The notes below the pieces were generated by a model that was not told the origin of the DNA, ran no database searches, and saw only the letters and a list, made by a program, of their open reading frames with translations. Both the position numbers and the translations under genes were made by a program. A DNA stretch of 64,000 bases from a virus: IMG/VR virus record IMGVR_UViG_3300025668_000798, positions 16,364 to 80,363 of that record; one strand, 5' to 3'. Of this stretch, positions 1 through 7,169 are shown in pieces; the stretch's first letter is position 1; each line of letters begins with the position of its first letter.

Positions 1-909
1 AGCACGATCAATAAAATCCCAAACCTGTTCTACTCTTGGATCAGGATGCCACCATTTATACATACGGCCGGCTGTCCAACAACACGGCATCATTAGTCCT
101 TCAGCAGTAATAAAGATATTACCTTCTGCTGCAACTTTACATTTAATTTTACAAGTATCATAGTAATCGGCCATGCTGCCGTATTCTTTTGTTAATTGCT
201 TTTCTTTTAATAATGCAAGATTTACATTTTCTATTTTTTTAGGCTTTGCTAAGTTTTGCGTATCTTCGCCTTTGCGATTTTTTGCTTGGTGTGTTTCTTT
301 ACCTGTGAGTTTTGCAGTACTAAAGAATCTTCCGGTTTTTTTCTTAATAAATTTTTCGCAGCCCCATTTGTTAGCAAGTGCTTCTGCTTCGTCTACTTGA
401 TGTTCGTTATGCTGGAATATAATATAATCCCAACGAGCTCTGCCGCCGGCATTTATAAATGCTCGCATATTACGTTCTACATTATCCCAGACAACATTCT
501 GCCTGTATAAATGATTAGTGTCACTAAGACCATCCACGCTAAAAATAACAGCACCCATTCTACCAAAGACTTGGGCAAGTTCACTCCACCACGCTTCATC
601 TTTTGCTCCTGCGTTTGTATTCATTGAGAGCCACATATTAGGATTGTGTTCTCTAAAGTAACGAAAAACTTCTAATGTGTCTTTAGCAACAATAGGATCG
701 CCTAAGTTACCGCACATGAACATTGTTTTTAACTGTGCAATAAATTCGGGTTTAAAGATACGTTTGCAATCTTCTAAACTTAATTCTGCATTTGTAATAT
801 GAGGATTGTCTGCTCCGCCATTCATGTTTCTATCACACATAGGACATGCTGCTTGACATTTTTGTGTAATCTCTAAATGAACTGTTCTAACATCACTATA
901 ACTATACAT
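1..909 (-). CDS. Radical SAM enzyme, C-terminus cut by window edge
   Basis: The reverse strand is open from an ATG at 909 to the window edge (303 codons, no stop), so the 3' end is missing. Near the N-terminus the protein has CX3CX2C (C18, C22, C25; CQAACPMC), the ligand set for the [4Fe-4S] cluster of radical SAM enzymes, which cleave S-adenosylmethionine to start radical chemistry. Near the cut end a Cys-Cys-Trp after a GLMMP segment, together with CKIKC upstream, looks like the auxiliary-cluster (SPASM/twitch-like) part of peptide-modifying members. It is the last visible gene of the minus-strand operon starting at 3385 and lies 2 nt after its neighbour. The substrate is unknown. The family is common in marine T4-like phages. 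Confidence 0.85.
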   Translation of the reverse strand, partial: MYSYSDVRTVHLEITQKCQAACPMCDRNMNGGADNPHITNAELSLEDCKRIFKPEFIAQLKTMFMCGNLGDPIVAKDTLEVFRYFREHNPNMWLSMNTNAGAKDEAWWSELAQVFGRMGAVIFSVDGLSDTNHLYRQNVVWDNVERNMRAFINAGGRARWDYIIFQHNEHQVDEAEALANKWGCEKFIKKKTGRFFSTAKLTGKETHQAKNRKGEDTQNLAKPKKIENVNLALLKEKQLTKEYGSMADYYDTCKIKCKVAAEGNIFITAEGLMMPCCWTAGRMYKWWHPDPRVEQVWDFIDRA

Positions 910-911
910 TC

Positions 912-1262
912 CTAGTCCCAATACATTTTATTATTCTTTTGATAGAAGTATTCTTTTTCTAATTGTAACATATCATTATAGGTAAATCTATGATGAAATG
1001 TACCGTATCCTATACTTATACTAAAACGCACATACGGATCTAACTTACGCTCAGGTCTAGGTCCGTGTTTTTTATATTCAATAACTGCATAACCGCCTTC
1101 AAATTCAAACTCTATGCCAGTTTGCCAATTATCAATTATTTTTTCAAAGTCAGATATTGTAAATCTATAACCATTTACTAAAGTTTCATTTATCTTTACA
1201 CTAACATCTACTCGATTTTGATCTTTGAATAGATAAATTTTTAAAGGTTGTGTAAATTTCAT
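912..1262 (-). CDS. Hypothetical protein (116 aa)
   Basis: Not recognised. The protein is small and soluble, rich in aromatic and charged residues, with no signal peptide, membrane segment or cysteine motif. A predicted-beta stretch ends in a tyrosine- and lysine-rich tail (KEYFYQKNNKMYWD). Its start overlaps the stop of the upstream gene by 4 nt (ATGA), so it is translated as part of the operon between a methyltransferase-like gene and a radical SAM enzyme. It could be a partner of the radical SAM enzyme, but that rests only on position. Confidence 0.7.
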   Translation of the reverse strand: MKFTQPLKIYLFKDQNRVDVSVKINETLVNGYRFTISDFEKIIDNWQTGIEFEFEGGYAVIEYKKHGPRPERKLDPYVRFSISIGYGTFHHRFTYNDMLQLEKEYFYQKNNKMYWD

Positions 1263-1483
1263 TCTATCACCAACTTTACCTTTTTGCCTGGGCCAGTTTG
1301 ACTTGGCAAATCACCGTATTCCTCAATATACCATTTGATTACAGCTTTATACCATTGTTGACTATTATGGTGTGCTTGTTTATTAAATTGCCAAATATTA
1401 TTATTTGTAGCCTGCATTGTACTCAGAGCTCTTGCACTTTCTTTTTGTAACTGTCTTAAACTTAATATTTCTAAATCTATCAT
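1259..1483 (-). CDS. Hypothetical protein (74 aa)
   Basis: Not recognised. The N-terminal half (MIDLEILSLRQLQKESARAL) is predicted helical, followed by a Trp/Gln-rich part. Both ends overlap their neighbours by 4 nt, indicating coupled translation in the accessory operon. Small helical proteins beside radical SAM genes can be substrates or carriers. No leader-peptide hallmark such as a Cys-rich core is visible, so no role is assigned. Confidence 0.65.
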   Translation of the reverse strand: MIDLEILSLRQLQKESARALSTMQATNNNIWQFNKQAHHNSQQWYKAVIKWYIEEYGDLPSQTGPGKKVKLVIE

Positions 1484-2373
1484 GGACGTCCTATAACCAT
1501 AAATCTTTTATATCCATATAATTCTTGTTCACCAGCGTATTCAAGTCGCTCCATTGGAAACTTTTTACACATATGATCTATACTATGTACGCAATTTACA
1601 TGTTCTTCAACATCAAACAAGTTATTACTTTGAATAACAAACAATGGATCGCTTTCCATTGGTCTATGCACAAATTTTTGATACCACGTACTAGGCATGT
1701 GTTCGGCACTTGTATTAAACACTAAACTTGGTTGTGTTTTTTCAAATATTTCTTTGTCAGTTGTATAATTTTTAACATTATAAGTACACCCTGTTCTGCT
1801 GATCCATTCCATGTTTTTATCTAAATCGCTGCTACTTGCCATTGGTAGTTTCATTTCAACAGATTTTACTTTATAACCTTCAATACGCTGTGCATTAAAA
1901 ATCTTATCACTAATGTAACATGCTTCAGAATCAACATCAAACACTCTCATTTTATTATATTCTATAACTTGCTCAAGGAACAAACGTATCTGTCCGTACC
2001 ATCCTCCGAGTACATACACAGTATCAAATTCTTTTTGTATTTTTGCAAGTTCTTCCATTGCCCATATTTTACTATTTACTTGCCCTCTACTAAATGCATC
2101 TTGTAGGAAAATAGGATTATAATTATTTCTATAATACTTGTCAAATATATCAAAAATATCGTTAGTTGTTTGTTTCTTTAAAAAATGCAAAAATTCTGCA
2201 ATGTTAAGATCCAATGACAAATTTATCATATTGTCCTTTGAATACATCATTGATAAGAAAAAATCAACAAGCATTTTTGATTCTTTATCGTTGACAAAAT
2301 CAAAATATTCTTGTAGGCCATGCAACCAACTTATATTATCTACTGCAATTTCATTATTTACATTCATTACCAA
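1480..2373 (-). CDS. Putative class I SAM-dependent methyltransferase
   Basis: The C-terminal two thirds look like a Rossmann methyltransferase. A hydrophobic strand leads into a glycine-rich motif I (LGGWYG, residues 122-127), and about 20 residues later comes a strand ending in acidic FDVDSE (145-150), where motif II would bind the adenosine ribose. NTSAEHMP further on could be a motif IV-type strand end. The first ~110 residues are helical and unassigned. The gene overlaps the upstream glycosyltransferase-like gene by 20 nt and the downstream gene by 4 nt. Function is inferred from motifs only. The acceptor could be a sugar, lipid or peptide. Confidence 0.55.
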   Translation of the reverse strand: MVMNVNNEIAVDNISWLHGLQEYFDFVNDKESKMLVDFFLSMMYSKDNMINLSLDLNIAEFLHFLKKQTTNDIFDIFDKYYRNNYNPIFLQDAFSRGQVNSKIWAMEELAKIQKEFDTVYVLGGWYGQIRLFLEQVIEYNKMRVFDVDSEACYISDKIFNAQRIEGYKVKSVEMKLPMASSSDLDKNMEWISRTGCTYNVKNYTTDKEIFEKTQPSLVFNTSAEHMPSTWYQKFVHRPMESDPLFVIQSNNLFDVEEHVNCVHSIDHMCKKFPMERLEYAGEQELYGYKRFMVIGRP

Positions 2374-3385
2374 ATCTCTCCTCTAACCAATCAAAGTCAT
2401 TAATCTTTTTTAATTCTTCACTGTTGTGTTTACTACGAGCACCAAATACTGCTCCTGACTTTGCACCTTGGAATGCATAATCAGCAAAGTCTCCTGTACC
2501 TTTTGTACACCAAGTAACAAGACGTTGTTGTGTTTCGTTATCTTTTTGTCTGTCTATTACACGACTACTTAGCTTTGCACATTCTCTAAATGCACTTTTC
2601 CATGTATTAAAAGGATCAGTGTTAAATCCAGTAATGTTGCTTACTTGCATCATTGCTACAAATTTGTTACTGATACTTGTGGTCATATCAGGCTTACTTG
2701 TGTCCATATTAATTGTTTCTTCTCTTGGAAACAACTTTACTCCGCCGTATCCATATTCAAGACCGTTTACCGGGTTAATACTGCGCCAAACGTGTACTGC
2801 TTTACTATTCCACCATTCAGGTACATAGTCAAAATTAAAGTTATCAACTATTTCAGCATCACCGTCAACTATCCAGACTCTGTCAGATGTACAAAGTTTT
2901 GCAGCTTCAATGTGTGCCTGGTGTATTCCTTTTACTCCATGTACCCGTTTAGCTCGTGGAAATCTTTCCAACAAATTTTGATAATTTTCATCTGCGTTTG
3001 GCTCTTGATAGCTGATGAAAACTATATCACTTGTTTCACTTATTGGTGTGCTTGCAGAAATATCTGTAAACTTTTTGTTAATATAAAATCTAGCAGCAAG
3101 CTCTCCTGGCCCGTGATGGCTTCCTTTTGGCATAAGTGCAACACCGTCGTAATTTTTACCATTTAAAAATACGTGTGTATACTCTATATCAGCCGGCTTA
3201 GATGTGTATGTAAAATCCCAATCATTATTGAGTTCTACTTCCGGATATACAATCCATAACATCTTTGTATTCGATTGTGCCTTTGCTGAAACAACGGATT
3301 CTGCCGTTTTAGCAATTATAAATTTTTGTTTTAACTTTAGGTACTGAGGGTGATCATTTGATCCAATAAAATATATATCATACAT
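2354..3385 (-). CDS. Glycosyltransferase-like protein, paralogue of the gene at 10880-11800
   Basis: Residues ~120-345 carry a GT-A-like core: a SYQEPNADENY motif, AKRVHGVKG, then a strand ending in DGD (D174-x-D176), the usual metal/nucleotide-sugar DxD site, and GLEYGYGGVKLFPR. All four elements recur in the same order in the 306-residue protein at 10880-11800, so the two are paralogues. This copy has an extra ~115-residue N-terminal region. First gene of the operon running to position 1. The ATG at 3385 has no Shine-Dalgarno but lies exactly where the TTGACA/AATAAT promoter predicts transcription to begin. A role in decorating host surface glycans or phage fibres is inferred. Confidence 0.6.
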   Translation of the reverse strand: MYDIYFIGSNDHPQYLKLKQKFIIAKTAESVVSAKAQSNTKMLWIVYPEVELNNDWDFTYTSKPADIEYTHVFLNGKNYDGVALMPKGSHHGPGELAARFYINKKFTDISASTPISETSDIVFISYQEPNADENYQNLLERFPRAKRVHGVKGIHQAHIEAAKLCTSDRVWIVDGDAEIVDNFNFDYVPEWWNSKAVHVWRSINPVNGLEYGYGGVKLFPREETINMDTSKPDMTTSISNKFVAMMQVSNITGFNTDPFNTWKSAFRECAKLSSRVIDRQKDNETQQRLVTWCTKGTGDFADYAFQGAKSGAVFGARSKHNSEELKKINDFDWLEERFGNECK

Positions 3386-3391
3386 AAACTA

Positions 3392-3420
3392 ATTATTACA
3401 CAGATCCGTGTTCCTGTCAA
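3392..3420 (-). promoter_or_regulatory. Host-type (sigma-70) promoter, probably giving a leaderless mRNA
   Basis: On the minus strand: TTGACA (3420-3415), a 17-bp spacer ending in TGT (extended -10), then AATAAT (3397-3392). Six nucleotides follow before the ATG at 3385, so +1 is predicted on its A. The spacer holds an imperfect palindrome (3398-3411, 12 of 14 matching). Drives the 3385-to-1 operon. Confidence 0.7.
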
Positions 3421-3429
3421 CTATTTAAT

Positions 3430-3437
3430 GATAAATA
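3430..3437 (+). promoter_or_regulatory. T4 late-type promoter GATAAATA
   Basis: GATAAATA matches the T4 late -10 element recognised by gp55 and is also used ahead of structural genes elsewhere in this window. Expected start ~3443, giving a ~20-nt leader containing AAGGA (3448-3452) before the small ORF at 3464 and the radical SAM gene. Confidence 0.6.
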
Positions 3438-3463
3438 TTTTTTACATAAGGATATATGAATCA

Positions 3464-3604
3464 ATGGCCGTGCATAAAATAGATTATAAGTTTCCTAAAG
3501 ATACGCTCTTACATGAGTACGAAACACTATTTGAAACAAAGACCGAAATACAAGATCAAGTAGCAACTTTTGATAAAGTTAAGGAAATTATATGTCAGAA
3601 ATAA
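3464..3604 (+). CDS. Small hypothetical protein (46 aa)
   Basis: An ATG at 3464, 11 nt after AAGGA, opens 46 codons that end inside the start of the next gene (13-nt overlap). The product is charged and predicted helical (DYKFPKDTLLHEYETLFE is typical), with one Cys near the end. It is the first ORF after a late-type promoter and overlaps a cobalamin-type radical SAM gene. It may be a real small protein or a translational coupler for the next gene, which lacks a clear Shine-Dalgarno of its own. Confidence 0.45.
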   Translation: MAVHKIDYKFPKDTLLHEYETLFETKTEIQDQVATFDKVKEIICQK

Positions 3605-5214
3605 TCATATTTAATGATTGTAACGGACCATTAGGATTTGGAAGATACGCAGGACCATATAGATTAGCAACAGACTTGAGAGACAACGGGTTTACTGTTC
3701 AAGTTGTTGAATTTTATGGTGACATGGAAGTTGAAGAAGTCGAACAGGTAATAGAATCATGTGTTACAGACGAAACTCTTTGGGTAGGGTTTGCAACAAC
3801 GTTGTACGGTAAGCATCTTTCTTTCAAAGAACAACTAAAAGTATGGCTTACTCCTCCTATGGGCGCACTTTCGCAACTAGGTGAAATTTGGCATACGCTC
3901 TGGCCTCATACAGAAGAACAGACGCAAGGGTTTTTTAAAAAAATTAAAGAAACAAATCCCAAAACTAAAATTGTTGTTGGCGGCTATAAAGCATTATTAG
4001 AAAGTACTGAGAATGTAGACTATTGGATATTAGGACAAGGTGATGCATCTTCCGTTGCATTATCAAAGCACTTAAAATTTGGCGACAAACTTAAAGTTAT
4101 CGAAATGGAAAACAGCAACGTAATTACAGATAAGATGTATGACTTTGCAGGATTTAATGATAGTAAAATTGTATGGCACGAATCAGATCATATTTTTCCA
4201 AATGAAGAATTACCAATTGAAACTGCTAGGGGATGTATTTTTAAATGTGCGTTCTGTGCTTTTAATCTAAATGGAAAGAAGTTTGGAGATTATACTAAAA
4301 ACGGTGATACATTAAGAGACGAACTTATGTATAACTATGAACATTTCGGCACGACCGGTTATATGGTTAGTGACGATACAATGAACGACAGTTTAACAAA
4401 AATAAAATATTTGCACGAAGTAATTACCAGTTTACCTTTCAAAATTAATATTAGCGGATTCTTACGTTTAGATGTTATTGCTGCCCAGCGTGAAATGATT
4501 CCTCTTTTGCACGAAATGGGACTAGTCACTGCCAACTTTGGTATTGAAACATTTAATCAGGAAGCTGGAAAAGTTATAGGCAAGGGTGCAGATCCTCAAA
4601 TGTTAAAAGAGTTTCTCTATGAATTAAAAGACGCATGGAAGGACGATGTTTACACAGGGGCCAATTTTATTATTGGATTACCAAAAGAAAGTAAAGAAAG
4701 TGTTTTAGATACAATGGAGTGGCTACATAGGCCCGATGTACCGTTACATGTTATTGCATATAATAGATTATATATTAAACAATTTAATAGAGGGATAAAC
4801 CCATTACACATAAGCGATTATGATATGTTTAAATATGGATTTAAAAAATCAGTAGACGGGTGGCAATATAACGCTACTAGTAAAATTGAAGACGACTCTC
4901 AAAAATACGACATCCAGCATAACGAAAACGACATGAATTGGTTTGAATGGACATCTCCATATATGACAGCACAAGAAGCAGACCAACTTGTAGAACAATT
5001 CTATTATGATCCACGAAATGCACACAAGAAATTTACACTTGCTGGATTTGTACAGTATAATAGAATTAAAAATTTAGGGTATAACAAAGAAGAAACATAT
5101 AGAGCACAAACAAATGACCCTAAATTTATAGTAGATGCTATAAACCAACGCAGAGCTATGAAAGAACAATATCTACAAAAACTTCTGATAAATAAGTGTA
5201 GGAGACAAACATGA
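3592..5214 (+). CDS. B12-binding-type radical SAM enzyme
   Basis: 540 residues. The N-terminal ~180 residues (phosphate-loop-like start, GFATTLYG, KIVVGGYKALL, WILGQGD) follow the Rossmann pattern of cobalamin-binding domains fused to radical SAM enzymes. The radical SAM core starts at ETARGCIFKCAFCAF, with CX3CX2C at C215, C219, C222, and contains a typical GIET segment. Such enzymes often methylate unreactive carbons or rearrange substrates. There is no clear DxHxxG, so B12 may bind base-off or not at all. Its stop overlaps the ATG of the repeat-fibre gene (ATGA, 5211-5214) and it is preceded by a late-type promoter, so it is probably made with the virion proteins. A fibre substrate is inference. 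Confidence 0.8.
   Translation: MSEIIIFNDCNGPLGFGRYAGPYRLATDLRDNGFTVQVVEFYGDMEVEEVEQVIESCVTDETLWVGFATTLYGKHLSFKEQLKVWLTPPMGALSQLGEIWHTLWPHTEEQTQGFFKKIKETNPKTKIVVGGYKALLESTENVDYWILGQGDASSVALSKHLKFGDKLKVIEMENSNVITDKMYDFAGFNDSKIVWHESDHIFPNEELPIETARGCIFKCAFCAFNLNGKKFGDYTKNGDTLRDELMYNYEHFGTTGYMVSDDTMNDSLTKIKYLHEVITSLPFKINISGFLRLDVIAAQREMIPLLHEMGLVTANFGIETFNQEAGKVIGKGADPQMLKEFLYELKDAWKDDVYTGANFIIGLPKESKESVLDTMEWLHRPDVPLHVIAYNRLYIKQFNRGINPLHISDYDMFKYGFKKSVDGWQYNATSKIEDDSQKYDIQHNENDMNWFEWTSPYMTAQEADQLVEQFYYDPRNAHKKFTLAGFVQYNRIKNLGYNKEETYRAQTNDPKFIVDAINQRRAMKEQYLQKLLINKCRRQT
5187..5194 (+). promoter_or_regulatory. Late-type promoter GATAAATA inside the radical SAM 3' end
   Basis: GATAAATA lies 17 nt before the fibre ATG (5211). 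Predicted start ~5200, just before the GGAG Shine-Dalgarno (5201-5204). It would let the fibre be made at higher level than the upstream enzyme. Confidence 0.5.
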
Positions 5215-6488
5215 GTATAATACCTGGTGACACAGTAAGATTAACAATTACAGGCAGCGATAGCTCTGTTCTAGTAGATAGCTGGAGTAGTTCAATTAGA
5301 GGTCCTGTAGTAGGCAGTGACAATTCAACATTAGTCGATACTGCAAACAACGTACTATTAGGAAAACTTGACGGAGTATTGGCTGGGAATGTTACAGCTA
5401 GTAACGGCTCTGTTGTTTTAAATCCAGGTAGCACAGGTGCTGATGCTGTGTTTATAGGAGATGTAACTGGCGACTTAGTTGGAGAAGTATTTGGAGATGT
5501 CACAGGTAATTTACAAGGTGACGTAATCGACGATCAAGAAAATGTTATATTGGATGCTACTAATCGTACACTAACAATAGATACTGTTACTGTACAAAAC
5601 ATTGTTTTACAAAATGATCTCACTGTTGCTGACTTGACTTCGGCTACAGCAACTATCGGACAATTATACGGTACTCTGTTAGGCGATGTCTCTGGTCAAC
5701 ATTATGGAGAAGTGTTTGGCGATGTAACAGGTGACTTGACTGGTGATGTTACAGGTAATTTAATTGGTAATGTCGAAGGTGATGTTTTTGGAAACACAAC
5801 CGGTGAGCACTTTGGCAATGTTGTTGGCGATGTTTTAGGCGACACTAGTGGCACACACACTGGCAATGTTGAAGGCAATGTTGTTGGCGATTTAGAAGGC
5901 ATGGTTAGAAATGAAGACCATATAGGATTATCTATTTCAGACAATGGTATAATATCTATTGGCGGCAGTCCAAACATTACCACAATATCAACTGGGCCAG
6001 AACTTGCTGATACTACATTAGTTAATAACTTTAGAGAAAAGAACGATTTTATAGTTGTTCCTCATTCAACAAATTTAGCAGGACAACGTGCGCATTTTCA
6101 TAGAGTAAGCAACGGAGAAAAAGCAAGTATAGCACCTGGCGAAATATTAGACTTTAAAGCAATATTAGCTCATAACGGAACTGATTATGCACAAGCAGGA
6201 GCATGGGGTTATATTGCAGACCCAGAGTCAACAATATCAAACACAGGCAGTATTAGAACACTATTTGGTGTAAGTGTAGCCGACGGAACAAATCCACCGG
6301 ATATAATAGGACCAAAAAGATTAAGTGTAAATCATCAAGGTACAGTTGGCGGATATGCATTTAAAGCACACCCCATTAACAGTACACAACGTAATGATTT
6401 AGACGCCGAAGCAGGTATGATTATTTTCAACAATAGTACAAATAAATTCCAAGGATATAATGGCAGTATGTGGGTTGACATAAGCTAA
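5211..6488 (+). CDS. Tetrapeptide-repeat tail fibre / virion appendage protein
   Basis: 425 residues. Two blocks have glycine every fourth residue with the pattern G-[DNE]-[VLTH]-x: 6 units at residues 83-106 and 20 units at 154-233. This fits an elongated beta fibre or solenoid. The C-terminal ~180 residues form a non-repetitive domain ending in a segment (NNSTNKFQGYNGSMWVDIS) common at the ends of phage and marine fibre proteins. Start ATG has GGAG 6 nt upstream and overlaps the radical SAM stop. No signal peptide or transmembrane segment. Probably a receptor-facing fibre, although it sits apart from the main minus-strand fibre cluster. Confidence 0.65.
   Translation: MSIIPGDTVRLTITGSDSSVLVDSWSSSIRGPVVGSDNSTLVDTANNVLLGKLDGVLAGNVTASNGSVVLNPGSTGADAVFIGDVTGDLVGEVFGDVTGNLQGDVIDDQENVILDATNRTLTIDTVTVQNIVLQNDLTVADLTSATATIGQLYGTLLGDVSGQHYGEVFGDVTGDLTGDVTGNLIGNVEGDVFGNTTGEHFGNVVGDVLGDTSGTHTGNVEGNVVGDLEGMVRNEDHIGLSISDNGIISIGGSPNITTISTGPELADTTLVNNFREKNDFIVVPHSTNLAGQRAHFHRVSNGEKASIAPGEILDFKAILAHNGTDYAQAGAWGYIADPESTISNTGSIRTLFGVSVADGTNPPDIIGPKRLSVNHQGTVGGYAFKAHPINSTQRNDLDAEAGMIIFNNSTNKFQGYNGSMWVDIS
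5457..5528 (+). repeat. First tetrapeptide-repeat block (6 x 12 nt)
   Basis: Six in-frame 12-nt units encoding GDVT, GDLV, GEVF, GDVT, GNLQ, GDVI. DNA units have diverged although the Gly-acidic/Asn-aliphatic pattern is kept, which indicates selection on the protein. Confidence 0.8.
5670..5909 (+). repeat. Second tetrapeptide-repeat block (20 x 12 nt)
   Basis: Twenty consecutive 12-nt units, each encoding a tetrapeptide starting with Gly (GTLL, GDVS, GQHY, GEVF, GDVT and so on to GMVR). The middle residue is mostly Val/Leu, with a few Thr or His. Confidence 0.85.
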
Positions 6489-6503
6489 CCTTTATGCTAT
6501 TAT
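6475..6503 (+). promoter_or_regulatory. Sigma-70 promoter with extended -10, probably leaderless
   Basis: TTGACA (6475-6480, inside the fibre's last codons), 17-bp spacer ending TGC, then TATTAT (6498-6503). Six nucleotides separate it from the ATG at 6510, so +1 falls on that A. No Shine-Dalgarno precedes the ATG. The geometry is identical to the promoter at 3392-3420. Confidence 0.7.
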
Positions 6504-6511
6504 AATAGCAT
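6494..6511. repeat. Perfect 18-bp palindrome over -10 and start codon
   Basis: ATGCTATTATAATAGCAT reads the same on both strands and covers the extended -10 through the AT of the start codon. It could be a repressor operator, or a hairpin at the 5' end of the transcript. Confidence 0.6.
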
Positions 6512-7169
6512 GAGTAAATTATATTTTGGAGTGTGTCCATACGGAACAGTATGCGATGTTTTTATTAATACATTAGCAGGTTGGAGTGATGAATGGGTAC
6601 AACCATGCACACCCGATATAACCAATACAGGACATCTAATACACAACAATCATGAACAATATGTTTTAGATTTAACCAACAATAATCCAATGCAATTTAG
6701 AAATATCGATTGGACAGATCGCCTGTCTGATATTGAAGCAGTTCTTAGTAATGCCGGAGATAAAAAAGTATGGATTGGTAATTTTTCAAGCAAACAAGCA
6801 AGACTAATTAAAAAACATTTTGGCAGTGATGCGACTACTGTAGGAATTACATATACTCCTAACACACGTGATCTAGTATTAGAAAATGTAATTACATATT
6901 ATTCTGGGTTATCTACTGAAACAGATAAAGAAAAATACAATGTAGGATACAATGTAAGATATCAGATGAATAAAGACAAATGGGAAAAAATGGTTCCATA
7001 CTCTTTTCAACTAGATACTGATTTTTCAATCGATCTTATAGATTTTCTAAAGCCAGATAATTACATTGATGCAGTTGAACAGATCGACGGGCTGCGAAAT
7101 GAAAAACAATTAGAATATTATTTTACATGGTTGTTTAGAACCAAGGAGAGATTAAATGAAAATAAGTAA
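6510..7169 (+). CDS. Hypothetical protein (219 aa)
   Basis: Not recognised. A short strand leads into VCPYGTVCDVFINTLAGW, and a second strand-turn (KKVWIGNFSSKQARLIKKHFG) is followed by TTVGITYTPNTRDL. The alternation is alpha/beta and somewhat resembles small P-loop or sulfotransferase-like phage proteins, but no Walker motif is present. There is no Shine-Dalgarno; the ATG coincides with the predicted transcription start. It overlaps the TauD-like gene by 14 nt, so the two are probably expressed together. Confidence 0.7.
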   Translation: MSKLYFGVCPYGTVCDVFINTLAGWSDEWVQPCTPDITNTGHLIHNNHEQYVLDLTNNNPMQFRNIDWTDRLSDIEAVLSNAGDKKVWIGNFSSKQARLIKKHFGSDATTVGITYTPNTRDLVLENVITYYSGLSTETDKEKYNVGYNVRYQMNKDKWEKMVPYSFQLDTDFSIDLIDFLKPDNYIDAVEQIDGLRNEKQLEYYFTWLFRTKERLNENK

